Below, piece after piece: positions 37,152 through 47,163 of a stretch of 64,000 nucleotides of DNA. The position numbers and the translations under genes were made by a program. The first letter of the stretch is position 1. Each line of letters begins with the position of its first letter. Under the pieces are notes generated by a model. That model had not been told where the DNA came from and did no database searches. It was given only the letters and a program-made list of their open reading frames with translations. Origin of the DNA: Candidatus Phycosocius bacilliformis. GTDB lineage: Bacteria > Pseudomonadota > Alphaproteobacteria > Caulobacterales > Aquidulcibacteraceae. Where the stretch lies: NCBI RefSeq assembly GCF_003112735.1, contig NZ_BFBR01000001.1:637369-701368 (forward strand). The letters are read 5' to 3'.

Positions 37152-38576
37152 ATGAACATCTATTTTCTGGGAATCGGCGGTGCCGGGGTCAGTGCGTTGG
37201 CCAGCGTCCTGCAGTCGCAGGGTCATCAGGTGACGGGCTCAGACGAGGGGGTTTTCCCGCCGGTTTCCACCTATTTGGATCAGGCCGGGATCAGCTATGC
37301 CCGCCGGTTCGACGCGGCTAATTTGCCCGATCAGATTGATGTGGCCGTGGTGGGAACCACCGCCAAAATGGACCCCGCAACCAATCCTGAGCTCGCCGCG
37401 CTCAAAGCCCGTGGCGTACCGTGCTATAATTTTGCAACCTATCTCGGTGAGGTAACCCGCACCCGTGAAAATCTGATCGTCGCTGGAAGCTTTGGCAAAA
37501 GCTCTCTCACCGCACTGGTCGCCTTTCTGTTACGCCATGCCGGACACGATCCAGGTTGGTTCATCGGCGCAATCCCGCTGGACCTGCCACGAACTGGCCA
37601 TGCGGGCACGGATCGGCTGTTTGTGATGGAGGGGGATGAATATATTGTCTCGCTGCAAGATCGCCGGTCGAAGTTTGAACTCTATCAGCCTCAGCACATC
37701 CTCATCTCTTCAATCGTGCATGATCATATCAACATGTTTCCAACGATGGCGGCCTATGAGGCCCCGTTTGCGAAACTGTTTGCCGCATTACCCACCGAAG
37801 GCCTGATGGTGGCCTGCCACAGCTATGAGCCCGTTCGCCGCCTGATCGGTAACCGACCAACCATCTGGTATGGGCTGCAGCAGAACCCTGGCTATTATGC
37901 CGAGGCGATCGACATAGGCGAAATCACCCGCTTCCAGCTTGTCTGCCCTGATGGCCAGCGGATTGCGCTCGAAACCAGCCTGCTTGGCCTGCATAATATT
38001 GAGAACCTCATTGGCGGCAGTGCCTTTGTTCTTGAACGTGGATTGTTGAACCCAGACCAATTGCAAGCCGCTGTCAGGGCGTTTCGCGGCGTCGCCCGCC
38101 GCTTGGACAAAAAGACCACAAGCTCGCGCATACCAGCCTATGAAGGTTTCGGCTCTTCTTATGAGAAGGCGCGTTCAGCCATTGAGGCGATCCGCCTGCA
38201 TTTTCCCCATCGGCCCTTGGTGGTGGTGTTTGAGCCGCACACCTTTTCATGGCGCAATCAAGACGCCTTGGCCTGGTATGACAGCGTGTTTGCCGATTGT
38301 GCCGCCGTCCACATCCTGCCGCCGCCCACCATTGCAGCAGGCAGCCACCAGCAATTAAGCCTCGAGGACATCCTTGCCCATGTGCAGGCGCGCGGTATCT
38401 TGGCCCAGCCCATTGTCGATGCCGACGCTTTTGCAAGCGCCCTGCCTGCCACCCTGACGGGCGATGAAGTTGTGCTGCTTTTGTCTTCAGGCCCCTTGGA
38501 AGGTTTGGCTGACAGTCTGCCAGCCGCCCTCGACGCCCATTTTGGTGACCATAAGCCGACCGGGACACCCTCATAA
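37152..38576 (+). CDS. mpl: Mpl-like Mur ligase (UDP-MurNAc:tripeptide ligase)
   Basis: A 474-residue Mur ligase, most like Mpl, which joins recycled L-Ala-gamma-D-Glu-meso-DAP to UDP-MurNAc. The N-terminal UDP site is IYFLGIGGAGVSALA. The P-loop reads GSFGKSS, replacing the usual GTHGKTT but keeping Gly-Lys-Ser. The acidic DEYIVSLQDRRSKFELY and ISSIVHDHINMFP match the Mpl pattern. Later are LGLHNIENLIGG and FEPHTFSWRNQ. The ATG at 37152 follows GGGGGG; TTG at 37143 is unlikely. The lysE-type gene overlaps its stop by one base. Confidence 0.85.
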   Translation: MNIYFLGIGGAGVSALASVLQSQGHQVTGSDEGVFPPVSTYLDQAGISYARRFDAANLPDQIDVAVVGTTAKMDPATNPELAALKARGVPCYNFATYLGEVTRTRENLIVAGSFGKSSLTALVAFLLRHAGHDPGWFIGAIPLDLPRTGHAGTDRLFVMEGDEYIVSLQDRRSKFELYQPQHILISSIVHDHINMFPTMAAYEAPFAKLFAALPTEGLMVACHSYEPVRRLIGNRPTIWYGLQQNPGYYAEAIDIGEITRFQLVCPDGQRIALETSLLGLHNIENLIGGSAFVLERGLLNPDQLQAAVRAFRGVARRLDKKTTSSRIPAYEGFGSSYEKARSAIEAIRLHFPHRPLVVVFEPHTFSWRNQDALAWYDSVFADCAAVHILPPPTIAAGSHQQLSLEDILAHVQARGILAQPIVDADAFASALPATLTGDEVVLLLSSGPLEGLADSLPAALDAHFGDHKPTGTPS

Positions 38577-39217
38577 TGGAGCACTTGCCCGTCGACCCAC
38601 ACGCTTATGCGTCCTTCTTGCTGATTATGGCAGGCATGGCCGCAACACCGGGACCAGCGAATTTGTTTGCTCTGGCGACTGGATTGGCCAAAGGGCCGCG
38701 CGCTGGTCTGCAGGGCGTGATCGGAATGAACATTGCTTCACTCGTATGGTTTGTTTTTGCTGCCCTTGGCCTCGGGGTTCTGATGCGGCTATTTCCGGCC
38801 GTGTTTGCGGCTTTGGCAGTGGCGGGGGGTGTTTATCTGGCTTGGCTTGGACTTAAGGCGCTGCGGGCCGCCCTGTCACCCAACACACAAGGCTTCAGCC
38901 TTGCGGGGCAAGTCGCCGGTCAAAGCCCGTTCCGCGATGGGTTTCTGGTCCAGATCAGCAACCCAAAGGCGCTCTTATTCTTTACCGCGGTCTTGCCACC
39001 CTTCATTGACCCAGACCGTGCGATGGTTCCGCAACTGGCCATGTTTGCGGCGGGGACGATCCTGTTTGACACCATTACCATGTCAGCCTTCGCGCTGGCC
39101 GGTGGCTTATTGGCGCAACGCTTTGCCGAGGCCCGTTTCGCGCGTGCCTTCTCCGCGGCGGTTGGTCTCCTCCTGTTGGGAACGGCCACGATGATGTTGC
39201 TCCGCACCCTGCATTGA
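38576..39217 (+). CDS. LysE/RhtB family amino-acid exporter
   Basis: A 213-residue inner-membrane protein with about six hydrophobic segments. The LysE signature is MAATPGPANLFALATGLAKGPRAG near residues 21-44, and FLVQISNPKALLFFTAVLPPF in the middle is highly typical. It probably exports an amino acid or related metabolite driven by the proton gradient. Its ATG shares a base with the mpl stop, so the two are coupled, perhaps by chance of compaction. A TetR gene follows. Confidence 0.9.
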   Translation: MEHLPVDPHAYASFLLIMAGMAATPGPANLFALATGLAKGPRAGLQGVIGMNIASLVWFVFAALGLGVLMRLFPAVFAALAVAGGVYLAWLGLKALRAALSPNTQGFSLAGQVAGQSPFRDGFLVQISNPKALLFFTAVLPPFIDPDRAMVPQLAMFAAGTILFDTITMSAFALAGGLLAQRFAEARFARAFSAAVGLLLLGTATMMLLRTLH

Positions 39218-39239
39218 AAACGCGACCAAACCACGTCAT

Positions 39240-39253
39240 TGAACGTTTGTTCA
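39240..39253. promoter_or_regulatory. Palindrome before the tetR gene, probable operator
   Basis: TGAAC and GTTCA are perfect inverted repeats around GTTT, 13 bases before the TetR start codon. TetR proteins usually bind palindromes of this kind at their own gene. Confidence 0.4.
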
Positions 39254-39266
39254 TTGGAGTGCGCAC

Positions 39267-39818
39267 ATGGCCAAGCGCCGATCACCCCGCTCGATTGCTG
39301 TCATCGAGGACCGCTTGCTGCGGGCTGCCGTCAGCTTGGGCGACACGCTCGACGCCATCTCTATGCCCGAACTGGCCAAGGCAGCCGATATTGCGGTTGG
39401 CACACTCTATCGTATCGCGCCGTCCAAGGCAGCACTGGCTGAACTGCTCGACATGCGCGCTTGGGCTTGTTTTGAAACTTATGTGTTTGCACCATTTCCC
39501 GCCCGCCTCAGTTTGCAAGAGCGATTTTCACTGATGTGGGCGCGCTTGGGTGATTTTGCGGCTGCTGAGCCAGAAATCAGCACATTTTTGGCCCGTTTGC
39601 CGATGCGGTCAGACCACGCTTTTGTAAAGGCCAGCACAATCTTTGCCCGCGACGGGCAGGCAACAGGGACATTCAAAACGCTGACAGGCGCAGAATTGGC
39701 CGCACTGGTGTGGGGGCCGGTCTCTGCGCTCTTGCGCAACCGGGCCTGTTCGGTCGAAAGTCTCCACCATCTTGAAACCGCGGTGTGGGATGCCCTGTGC
39801 CGCACACACAACATATAA
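39267..39818 (+). CDS. TetR family transcriptional regulator
   Basis: A 183-residue regulator. The N-terminal helix-turn-helix (about 12-58) reads AAVSLGDTLDAISMPELAKAADIAVGTLYRIAPSKAALAELL, matching TetR with the usual YxxFxSK motif here as YRIAPSK. The remaining residues form the ligand-binding and dimer domain. GGAG lies 7 bases before the ATG. It precedes an SDR gene by 15 bases on the same strand, so it probably controls that dehydrogenase and itself. Confidence 0.88.
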   Translation: MAKRRSPRSIAVIEDRLLRAAVSLGDTLDAISMPELAKAADIAVGTLYRIAPSKAALAELLDMRAWACFETYVFAPFPARLSLQERFSLMWARLGDFAAAEPEISTFLARLPMRSDHAFVKASTIFARDGQATGTFKTLTGAELAALVWGPVSALLRNRACSVESLHHLETAVWDALCRTHNI

Positions 39819-39833
39819 CTCAGGGAGAGAAAC

Positions 39834-40610
39834 ATGACAGGACGTATGGCCGGCAAAATGGCCTTGATCACCGGCGGGGCCCAGGGTCTGGGTGCAGCCA
39901 TCGCGACCATGTATGCCAAGGAAGGTGCCAAAGTTGTGGTGACCGACATCAATGGTGCCGGGGCAGAGGCAACAGCCGCGGCGATCAACGTCCTTTATCC
40001 CGGCAAAGCCCATGCGTTTCAGCAGGATGTATGTTCCGAACAACGCTGGATCGACATCGTCGATGCGGCGCATGAGGCAATGGGCGGCCTCAATGTCCTG
40101 GTCAATAATGCCGGAATTGGCAGCCTCGGCTCTGTCGAAAGCGAAACCTTCGACAATTGGAAGAAGGTGATGGCTGTCGATGTCGATTCGGTGTTCTTGG
40201 GGTGCAAGTACGCTTTAGGCGTCATGAAGCCTTATGGACCGGGGGCCATCGTCAATATCTCGTCGATTGCCGGCCTGATCGCCTCAGCCAATTATGCTGC
40301 CTACAATGCGGCCAAAGCGGCCGTTTGGCTGTTGACCAAGTCAGTAGCGCTGCATTGCGCACGCAAAGTGCCGGGCTTCCGCTGCAACTCCATCCATCCG
40401 ACCTTTATCAAAACGCCCATTTTGGACGGAATGGCCGGATTGGTGGGCTCACAGGAAGAAGCCTATGCCAAGCTCGCCCGTCAGGTGCCGCTGGGTCGCT
40501 TGGGAGAGCCCGATGATATTGCCTATGCGGCAGTCTATCTGGCCAGCGACGAAAGCAAATTTGTGACCGGGGCGGAACTGAAGGTCGATGGCGGCATTTC
40601 GGCCATGTAA
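39834..40610 (+). CDS. Short-chain dehydrogenase/reductase
   Basis: A 258-residue classical SDR. The cofactor motif is TGGAQGLG (about 14-21) and an Asp after the second strand (VVVTDING) points to NAD rather than NADP. NNAGIG is present. The catalytic Ser is in NISSIAGL and the Tyr-Lys pair in YNAAK. The end LKVDGGISAM is typical. The substrate is unknown; relatives act on cyclic alcohols, sugars and hydroxysteroids. It is in one transcript with the preceding tetR gene. Its stop is 10 bases from a convergent gene. Confidence 0.88.
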   Translation: MTGRMAGKMALITGGAQGLGAAIATMYAKEGAKVVVTDINGAGAEATAAAINVLYPGKAHAFQQDVCSEQRWIDIVDAAHEAMGGLNVLVNNAGIGSLGSVESETFDNWKKVMAVDVDSVFLGCKYALGVMKPYGPGAIVNISSIAGLIASANYAAYNAAKAAVWLLTKSVALHCARKVPGFRCNSIHPTFIKTPILDGMAGLVGSQEEAYAKLARQVPLGRLGEPDDIAYAAVYLASDESKFVTGAELKVDGGISAM

Positions 40611-40620
40611 GGCCCGTTCT

Positions 40621-41070
40621 TCAGCGCACAATCACCGATAACAGCACGACTTTGGCAATGCCGGGACCGACAATGCGGTCGGTCACCGCTTGCATGCGCT
40701 GAGCGAGCATAATGGTATCTGGTACACGCCCCGGGATAAACAGGGTGTTGACGAATTCCTGCGCGACGCCGCGCCAAGCCGCCCGCAGCGCCGGAGTTGC
40801 CGCCAGGGCTCGGTCACGCTGACTGGTGGCGCTGACGACGATGCCCATATCGATCTGCATGAGACCAATCGATCGAAACTGGCGCATGATGCTGGCCGTG
40901 ACCTGGTTTGAACCCAGAAAGCCCGCTTCATTGCCCCCACCTTTGGGAACAGGCTTCGCCGCTTGGGCTGTGGAAATGGCACCGGCCGACGCCCCTCCCA
41001 AGCCAACAACAACAGCGCCTGCAAACCGGGCCAAGCCACGTCTGGTGAGATTTTGATCAGAATAAGACAT
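40621..41070 (-). CDS. Tat-exported protein of unknown function
   Basis: A 149-residue protein with a clear twin-arginine signal: LTRRGLARFAG followed by a hydrophobic stretch ending in AQA near residue 37. The mature part is about 110 residues, Arg/Ala-rich, without Cys, and alternates strands and helices with the phrase MGIVVSATSQRDRALAATP. No catalytic motif is seen. It lies alone between a convergent SDR gene and a divergent antiporter. A Tat signal suggests folding or cofactor binding before export. Confidence 0.65.
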   Translation of the reverse strand: MSYSDQNLTRRGLARFAGAVVVGLGGASAGAISTAQAAKPVPKGGGNEAGFLGSNQVTASIMRQFRSIGLMQIDMGIVVSATSQRDRALAATPALRAAWRGVAQEFVNTLFIPGRVPDTIMLAQRMQAVTDRIVGPGIAKVVLLSVIVR

Positions 41071-41190
41071 GTCATGTCTTTTCGGACAAACCGGTTAAAG
41101 AAACGTGGAATCCCAGACCAAGCTGCTTTAGGCTGATTATCGAGTCACCCTAACCCTTACCCACGCTCTCAGAACAAGGACGCAATCCCC

Positions 41191-43014
41191 GTGGCTGGTG
41201 CTGTCGACATGACCGCCTTCAAAGAACCGGTGATCATCCTCACAGCGGCGGCTATTGTGGTCCCCCTGTTTCACCGATTTCGCATCAGCCCGGTTCTGGG
41301 TTTCATTCTGTGCGGCCTTTTATTGGGACCGTCAGGCCTTGGGGGTTTAGCCGTCCAATATCCTTGGCTGAACATTTTCACCATTCAGGATCGAGGTGCC
41401 ATCAATATGATGGCGGAGTTCGGCATCGTCTTCCTGTTGTTTGCCATTGGACTTGAATTGTCATTCGAACGCCTCGCCATGATGCGCAAAGTCGTATTTG
41501 GCCTGGGGGCTGCGCAACTGGGCATCTCGGCCTTGGCCATTTGTGCGATTTGCTACCTATTCTTGGGCACCACCGGCACAGCCGCCTCCGTTATCGGCTT
41601 GGCCCTATCATTGTCTTCAACCGCCGTCGTGCTGCAGACATTGGCTGAACAGAAGCGTCTGGCAAGCCCCACAGGGCGGGGGGCGTTTGGGATCTTGCTG
41701 TTTCAGGATTTGGCTGTTGTGCCCATCCTTTTTGCTGTCTCCATGCTGGCCCCAGACCGCATGGGATTAGGCGTTTTGGGCTTGATGCAAAGCCTTGCCG
41801 TGGCCGTCCTGGCGGTAGCCTTGACCATTGTGATTGGCCGTATCGTTTTGCGCCCCCTGTTTCGCCATGCCGCGCGAACACGCAGTCCAGAGATTTTCAT
41901 GGCTGCCTGCCTCCTGGTGGTGATCGCCACAGCTATGGGCAGTGCAGCTGCCGGCCTCTCGATGGCGCTGGGCGCATTTCTGGCAGGCTTGTTGCTGGCC
42001 GAAACCGAATATCGCCGCGAAGTTGAAACCACGATCGAGCCTTTCAAAGGCCTCCTTCTAGGGGTCTTCCTGGTTTCGGTTGGCATGACGGTTGATATTG
42101 GCAAGGTTTTGGAGCGACCGCTTGAGATCGTGGCGGCCATAATCGGCCTCATTGTTTTGAAAGCGGCTGTTGTCGCGCTGGCAGGACCTGTCTTTGGCAT
42201 CAAGCGACAATCAGCAATCAAAGCGGGTTTGATCCTTGGTCCTGGCGGGGAGTTTGCCTTTGTTGTCCTCAGTCTCGCGACAAGTCTGGCTGTGCTGCCA
42301 CAGGATCAGGCCGACTTTGCCCTGTTGGTCACCGCCATCACGATGTGCCTCATTCCCTTATTGGGCCGGTTTGACGCCCGCCCAACAGCTTTAACCCCAG
42401 CAGCTGAAACAGATGAGGCGACTCTGGCCCTCCAAGCCACGCAAGGCGAGGCCCCCCATGTCATTGTTGCGGGGTTTGGCCGGGTCGGTATGGTCGCGGT
42501 CTCTCTGCTAGAAGAGCAGAAAATCCCCTATATCGCGATTGATTCAGACGTTGAACGTGTCCGCAGGGCGCGCAAGGCAGGCCATAAGGTCTATCTGGGT
42601 GACGCCGCCCGCGTTGATATGTTGCGTGCCTGCGGGATTGATCGGGCGCGCGCCATGGTGGTGACGATGGACGGCGGGTCGGCGGTCGACCAAGTGGTCA
42701 CGGCCGCCCATCTTGAACAACCTGACCTGCCGATTGTGGCGCGCAGCCGCGACGCCGACCATGCGGTCCATCTTTACAGCCTCGGTGTCCGTGAGGCGGT
42801 GCCCGAGACATTGGAAGCGAGCTTGCAGGTTGGTGAGGCCCTGTTGGTCGAAGCGGGTGTGCCCATGGGCCATATTCTGGTCGCCATCCACAACAAACGC
42901 GCCAGCATGCGGGCAGCCTTGCTGGAGGCCTCATCATCTGCGACACCGTCAGAACGCATGCGCGTGCTGCGCGATCAGCACACACGCGATCCCGACGATG
43001 CGTCAGCCCGCTGA
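41191..43014 (+). CDS. CPA2 family monovalent cation:proton antiporter with TrkA-N domain
   Basis: A 607-residue KefB/KefC-like transporter. About twelve hydrophobic segments fill residues 10-390, with the conserved GLELSFERL and LSLSSTAVVLQTL, and LLFQDLAVVPILF carrying the ion-site Asp. A cytoplasmic NAD-binding TrkA-N domain follows: VIVAGFGRVG near 425-434 and GDAARVDMLRACG. It exchanges potassium or sodium for protons. The start is GTG 41191 or ATG 41209. Glutathione-gating partners such as KefF/KefG are not nearby. Confidence 0.9.
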   Translation: MAGAVDMTAFKEPVIILTAAAIVVPLFHRFRISPVLGFILCGLLLGPSGLGGLAVQYPWLNIFTIQDRGAINMMAEFGIVFLLFAIGLELSFERLAMMRKVVFGLGAAQLGISALAICAICYLFLGTTGTAASVIGLALSLSSTAVVLQTLAEQKRLASPTGRGAFGILLFQDLAVVPILFAVSMLAPDRMGLGVLGLMQSLAVAVLAVALTIVIGRIVLRPLFRHAARTRSPEIFMAACLLVVIATAMGSAAAGLSMALGAFLAGLLLAETEYRREVETTIEPFKGLLLGVFLVSVGMTVDIGKVLERPLEIVAAIIGLIVLKAAVVALAGPVFGIKRQSAIKAGLILGPGGEFAFVVLSLATSLAVLPQDQADFALLVTAITMCLIPLLGRFDARPTALTPAAETDEATLALQATQGEAPHVIVAGFGRVGMVAVSLLEEQKIPYIAIDSDVERVRRARKAGHKVYLGDAARVDMLRACGIDRARAMVVTMDGGSAVDQVVTAAHLEQPDLPIVARSRDADHAVHLYSLGVREAVPETLEASLQVGEALLVEAGVPMGHILVAIHNKRASMRAALLEASSSATPSERMRVLRDQHTRDPDDASAR

Positions 43015-43076
43015 CATCGAGATTTGACCTCAGCCATCAGCAGGCTTAACAGCGAGCAAATCCCGGGAGCACCACA

Positions 43077-44273
43077 TTGACCACAGCGCAGGACCGCGCG
43101 CCCGCTTTCGCGCGCCAACCCACCGCAGCCCTTGTTCTGGCCGATGGCACGGTTTTCTGGGGCCAAGGCTGTGGCGCTATTGGTGAAGCCATTGCTGAGG
43201 TCTGTTTTAACACCGCCATGTCGGGCTATCAGGAAATCCTGACTGACCCATCTTATGCGGGTCAAATTGTGGCTTTCACCGCGCCTCACATTGGCAATAC
43301 GGGCACCACCTCGGAAGACGAAGAAGATGCCTGCCCACCTGCGGCCAATGGTGCCCGCGGCGCGGTCATGCGGGCCGACATCACCCGGCCTTCAAACTGG
43401 CGCTCGCAGGCGTCCCTCGATGCATGGTTGAAAGCCAAAAACATTGTTGGGCTAACGGGGATCGACACCCGCGCGCTGACCCGCCGCATCCGTGAGAATG
43501 GCATGCCCCATGGCGTTATCATCCATGCGCCAGAGGGCGATATTGATGTGGCAAGCCTGCAAGCCAAAGCAGCCGCTTGGACGGGGTTGGAAGGCCTCGA
43601 TCTGGCCAAAGACGTCACATGCACCAGCGCGTATGACTTTGATGGCACCCAATGGATATGGCCACAGGGTAGCGGACATGTCAGTCCAGAGAGCGACCTT
43701 TCGGTCGTCGTGCTCGACTTCGGCGTGAAGGAAAACATCCTGCGCTGTTTGGGCTCACTTGGTGCGAAAATCCACGTCATGCCGGCCAACACCACGGCCG
43801 AGGAGGTAATGGCGCGCAAACCTGACGGTGTCTTGCTGTCCAACGGGCCGGGAGATCCGGCGGCCACGGGTCGCTATGCCGTCGAGACAATCCAAAAACT
43901 GGTTGCCGCCAAGGTTCCGGTGTTCGGCATTTGCCTCGGTCACCAGATGCTGGGCCTCGCATTGGGCGCCAAAACCATCAAGATGGCGCAAGGCCATCAT
44001 GGTGCTAACCATCCCGTCAAAGACCTATCGACCGGCAAGGTCGAGATTGTTTCGATGAACCATGGCTTTGCCATTGACCGCGACAGTCTGCCAGACGGCG
44101 TGATCGAGACCCATGTCTCCCTATTTGATGGGTCCAATTGTGGGATTGCATTGGCCAATCAGCCCGTGTTCTCCGTGCAATATCACCCAGAGGCCAGTCC
44201 CGGCCCGAAAGATAGTTTCTACCTGTTTGAACGCTTTGCCGAGGCCATGCGCGCTGCCCGTCAGCGGGGATAA
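43077..44273 (+). CDS. carA: Carbamoyl-phosphate synthase small subunit
   Basis: A 398-residue glutamine amidotransferase subunit that feeds ammonia to CarB for arginine and pyrimidine synthesis. The N-terminal domain has the [18 protein letters not shown] block, and the amidotransferase Cys is near residue 286 in [10 protein letters not shown], with [12 protein letters not shown] supplying the His and Glu. The start is TTG, with GGGAG 8 bases before it and no nearby ATG in frame. carB is not in the window. Confidence 0.96.
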   Translation: MTTAQDRAPAFARQPTAALVLADGTVFWGQGCGAIGEAIAEVCFNTAMSGYQEILTDPSYAGQIVAFTAPHIGNTGTTSEDEEDACPPAANGARGAVMRADITRPSNWRSQASLDAWLKAKNIVGLTGIDTRALTRRIRENGMPHGVIIHAPEGDIDVASLQAKAAAWTGLEGLDLAKDVTCTSAYDFDGTQWIWPQGSGHVSPESDLSVVVLDFGVKENILRCLGSLGAKIHVMPANTTAEEVMARKPDGVLLSNGPGDPAATGRYAVETIQKLVAAKVPVFGICLGHQMLGLALGAKTIKMAQGHHGANHPVKDLSTGKVEIVSMNHGFAIDRDSLPDGVIETHVSLFDGSNCGIALANQPVFSVQYHPEASPGPKDSFYLFERFAEAMRAARQRG

Positions 44274-44320
44274 TGGACCTATAGGCTTGACGTCTGCCAA
44301 TAGGGCGGCATTGTCGGGCC

Positions 44321-45868
44321 ATGAGCCAAATTGATCGCCGCACCCTGATTTCCAGCCTCGCCCTCGTCCCCGCCCTTGGCGCTTTATCCGCCTGTGGCAA
44401 AACAAAAGCCCCCGCCGATATTTTACGTGTTGGCTTGGGCGGGGGTCCTGATTCACTTGACCCCTTAAAGGCGGAGTTTGCAGCCGCCGCCCTCCTGTTC
44501 CGCCAATTCTACCTGCCGGTCGTCGGCTATGGTGCCAATGGCGGCCCAGCCCCAGGTTTTGCGAAATCCTGGGTGCCCAGCAACAACAACCGCACCTGGA
44601 CTTTTGAGATCGCCCAAGGCCTGACCTGGTCGGACGGCAAGCCCATCAATGCCAACGATGTGCTTGAAAGCCTGCGCTTGGGTGCCGACAAAAAAACCGC
44701 TTATGCCGACGCGTCTGAGCTTTATATGATCAAAGGCTATCGCGATTGTGTGGTTGACGGCAAAGACCCCAAAACCATCGGCGTGTCGGCACCAGATCCC
44801 GTCACATTGGTGGTTGAGCTTGACGTATCCGATGCTGAGTTCTGGAGCCGGATGCAGGAATTCTATCCTGTTCCCCTGCACGCCATTGCCACCCATGGCG
44901 CGGACTGGACAGACCTCGACAAGATTGTTGTCTCTGGTCCCTACAAGCCAATTGAACGGACCCAGACACGTTTGGTGTTCGACAAAAATCCCCGCGGCGG
45001 CTGGGTGGAGGGCATGCCAGCCCAAATCAGTGTCGAGGCGATTGATGATTCAGCCACGCGCCTGCGAATGTTTCAGGCCGGGGATCTCGATCTCGCGCAA
45101 GACCCGCCGCTCTTGCGTGCAGCAGACTTTGAAAAAGAATTTGGCAGCCAATATCAACGCTATGATGCCCCGCGTCTGGTCTATATGAGCTTCAACACCA
45201 AGAAGCCGCAATTTCAGGATGCCGAGGTTCGCCGCGCGCTGGCCATGGGCTTTGATCGCAGCGTGATCACGGGTGCGGTGATGCGCGGATCGGTCGATCC
45301 TGCTGGCCGTTTTGTGCGTGGCCAACCCGAACCGGCTTATGACCCAGACCAAGCGCGCGCCATTCTCGCTTCCAAGGGCTATGGCCCAAACAATCCGCTT
45401 AAGTTCGAGCTTCTTGTTACCAAGGATGAGCGCGAGCGGGCGGCCATCCAGATGGTGGATATGTGGAAGAAAATCGGGGTCGAGGCCACATTGTTTGCTG
45501 CAGATTCCAGCGCCATCGTGGCCCGGTTGAACGGGTTTGAGTTCGAGGCCGCGATTGTTCGGATCGACAAGGGCATGAAGTCTGATCCCATTGATCTGAT
45601 GGCGTCATGGGGCGAGGGCGGCACCGCTTATTCCCACCAATGGAAAGACCCCGCTTTCAACAAAGCCCTATCTGATGCGCGGGCGGAAAGTGATCCTAAG
45701 GCGCGCTTGGCCAAGAAGCTGGCCGCCGAAAAAATCCTGCTTGATGCCTGTCCAGTGACCGGTGTCTGGTTCTTCCCATCAGCTTGGCTGGTCAATCCGC
45801 GCGTCACAGGTGGCATTGAGGGCATTGCGCCGATCATCTGGCCCAGTTTGAAACTGGCGAAAGCCTAG
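44321..45868 (+). CDS. Peptide/solute-binding lipoprotein of the SBP_bac_5 family
   Basis: A 515-residue periplasmic binding protein like OppA/DppA. The N-terminus has a twin-arginine (DRRTLISS) and a lipobox (ALSAC, Cys25), so it is probably a Tat-exported lipoprotein. The body has GGGPDSLDPL, WTFEIAQGLTWSDGKPINANDVLESLR and RRALAMGFDRSVITGAVM, all typical. The permease and ATPase genes normally next to it are absent: upstream is carA and downstream a convergent symporter. It may serve an unlinked transporter. Confidence 0.9.
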   Translation: MSQIDRRTLISSLALVPALGALSACGKTKAPADILRVGLGGGPDSLDPLKAEFAAAALLFRQFYLPVVGYGANGGPAPGFAKSWVPSNNNRTWTFEIAQGLTWSDGKPINANDVLESLRLGADKKTAYADASELYMIKGYRDCVVDGKDPKTIGVSAPDPVTLVVELDVSDAEFWSRMQEFYPVPLHAIATHGADWTDLDKIVVSGPYKPIERTQTRLVFDKNPRGGWVEGMPAQISVEAIDDSATRLRMFQAGDLDLAQDPPLLRAADFEKEFGSQYQRYDAPRLVYMSFNTKKPQFQDAEVRRALAMGFDRSVITGAVMRGSVDPAGRFVRGQPEPAYDPDQARAILASKGYGPNNPLKFELLVTKDERERAAIQMVDMWKKIGVEATLFAADSSAIVARLNGFEFEAAIVRIDKGMKSDPIDLMASWGEGGTAYSHQWKDPAFNKALSDARAESDPKARLAKKLAAEKILLDACPVTGVWFFPSAWLVNPRVTGGIEGIAPIIWPSLKLAKA

Positions 45869-47163
45869 ATCGAATCGCTCACCTTCTTCTCGGCCAGATT
45901 GATTTGGTTGGCCCGATAGGCGGGCTCATCCAGCTCACCCTCCCATTTGGCCACAGCCACTGCTGCGGCGCTGTCGCCCAGCACATTCACCACAGTGCGC
46001 ATCATGTCCATGATCCGATCCGCCCCCAGAATAATGGCGATCACTTCAACCGGGACTCCGGCGATCCCCAAAACCAAGGGAATAAAGACAATCGAACCAC
46101 CTGGAATCCCGGCTGCCCCCATTGCGCCCAGCGACGCTGCAATGATGATGGCCACCAGCTGCCCGCCGTCGAGCGAAATGCCAAATAATTGCGCCCCAAA
46201 TAGCGTGACGATGCAGATATACATGGCTGTGCCATCCATATTCACCGTTGCCCCCATGGATGAGACAAAGGCGCTCATACGTCGGGAAATGCCCAATTTC
46301 TCCATCATGCAGCGCATGGTGACCGGCAGGGTCGCATTTGACGACGAGGTTGAATAAGCCACAGCCATGGCTTCACTCATGCCCCTAAAGAACGGCAGAA
46401 TCGGCAAACCAAGACCAAATTTGATGAAGCCGCCATAGATGATGACGCCATAAATGAAACAGCCGAGATAAACGGTGCCAATCAGAGCGGCGAGCTTGAC
46501 CAGCGCATCGGCCCCCATGAGCGCGACTGCCCAAGCCATCAAGGCAAAAGCCCCAATCGGTGCCAATTCCATGATATAGGTCACCAGCCGGATCAACGCG
46601 TGGGACGCCGCGTCCAGCACGTCGGCAACCGGTTTTGCGGCCTCCCGCGCACCCAGCACCCCAATTCCCAACAGGATCGCAAACACGATCACGCTCAGCA
46701 TGTCGCCTTCTGCCAGCGCCTTGACCGGATTGGCCGGAATGAACATGGCCAAAATGTCGCTGCCCGTGGGTGGCGGCTTAACCGGCGGCGCAATAAGTCC
46801 TGTCGGGGGCTCTATCCCCGCACCAGGCTGCAGCAACATGGCAAGGCCGACACCAAGGCAGGCCGCCAACAGGCCGGAAGGAATATAAAGCGCGGCAATC
46901 CGCGCGCCAGAAGTCCCCAATCGGCTCAAATCGCCGATCGACACCACCGCTGCGGCCACCGACACAAAGATCAAAGGCACCGACAGCATGCGGATCAAGC
47001 GGATAAAGGCATCGCCCACCAATTTCAGGCCTGCCGCCCAGGCTTCGGGATCAACCCAAGCAGCCAGCACGCCATCGGGACGAATGGCAAAACCCAATAG
47101 AACGCCCAGCAACATGGCGATCAGGATACGCACCCATAAGGGCTGCTGGAACAGGCTCTTCAT
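45865..47163 (-). CDS. Dicarboxylate/amino acid:cation symporter (DAACS family), copy 1
   Basis: A 432-residue inner-membrane symporter. The family hallmarks are the Ser-rich hairpin YSTSSSNATLPVTMRCM and the TM7 sodium motif GATVNMDGTAMY, followed by GAAGIPGGSIVFIPLVL. These mark the GltP/DctA fold that takes up glutamate, aspartate or C4-dicarboxylates. The frame runs on to 47232, but GGGGA before the ATG at 47163 and family length fix the start. Its stop overlaps the peptide-binding gene by 4 bases. Confidence 0.92.
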   Translation of the reverse strand: MKSLFQQPLWVRILIAMLLGVLLGFAIRPDGVLAAWVDPEAWAAGLKLVGDAFIRLIRMLSVPLIFVSVAAAVVSIGDLSRLGTSGARIAALYIPSGLLAACLGVGLAMLLQPGAGIEPPTGLIAPPVKPPPTGSDILAMFIPANPVKALAEGDMLSVIVFAILLGIGVLGAREAAKPVADVLDAASHALIRLVTYIMELAPIGAFALMAWAVALMGADALVKLAALIGTVYLGCFIYGVIIYGGFIKFGLGLPILPFFRGMSEAMAVAYSTSSSNATLPVTMRCMMEKLGISRRMSAFVSSMGATVNMDGTAMYICIVTLFGAQLFGISLDGGQLVAIIIAASLGAMGAAGIPGGSIVFIPLVLGIAGVPVEVIAIILGADRIMDMMRTVVNVLGDSAAAVAVAKWEGELDEPAYRANQINLAEKKVSDSI

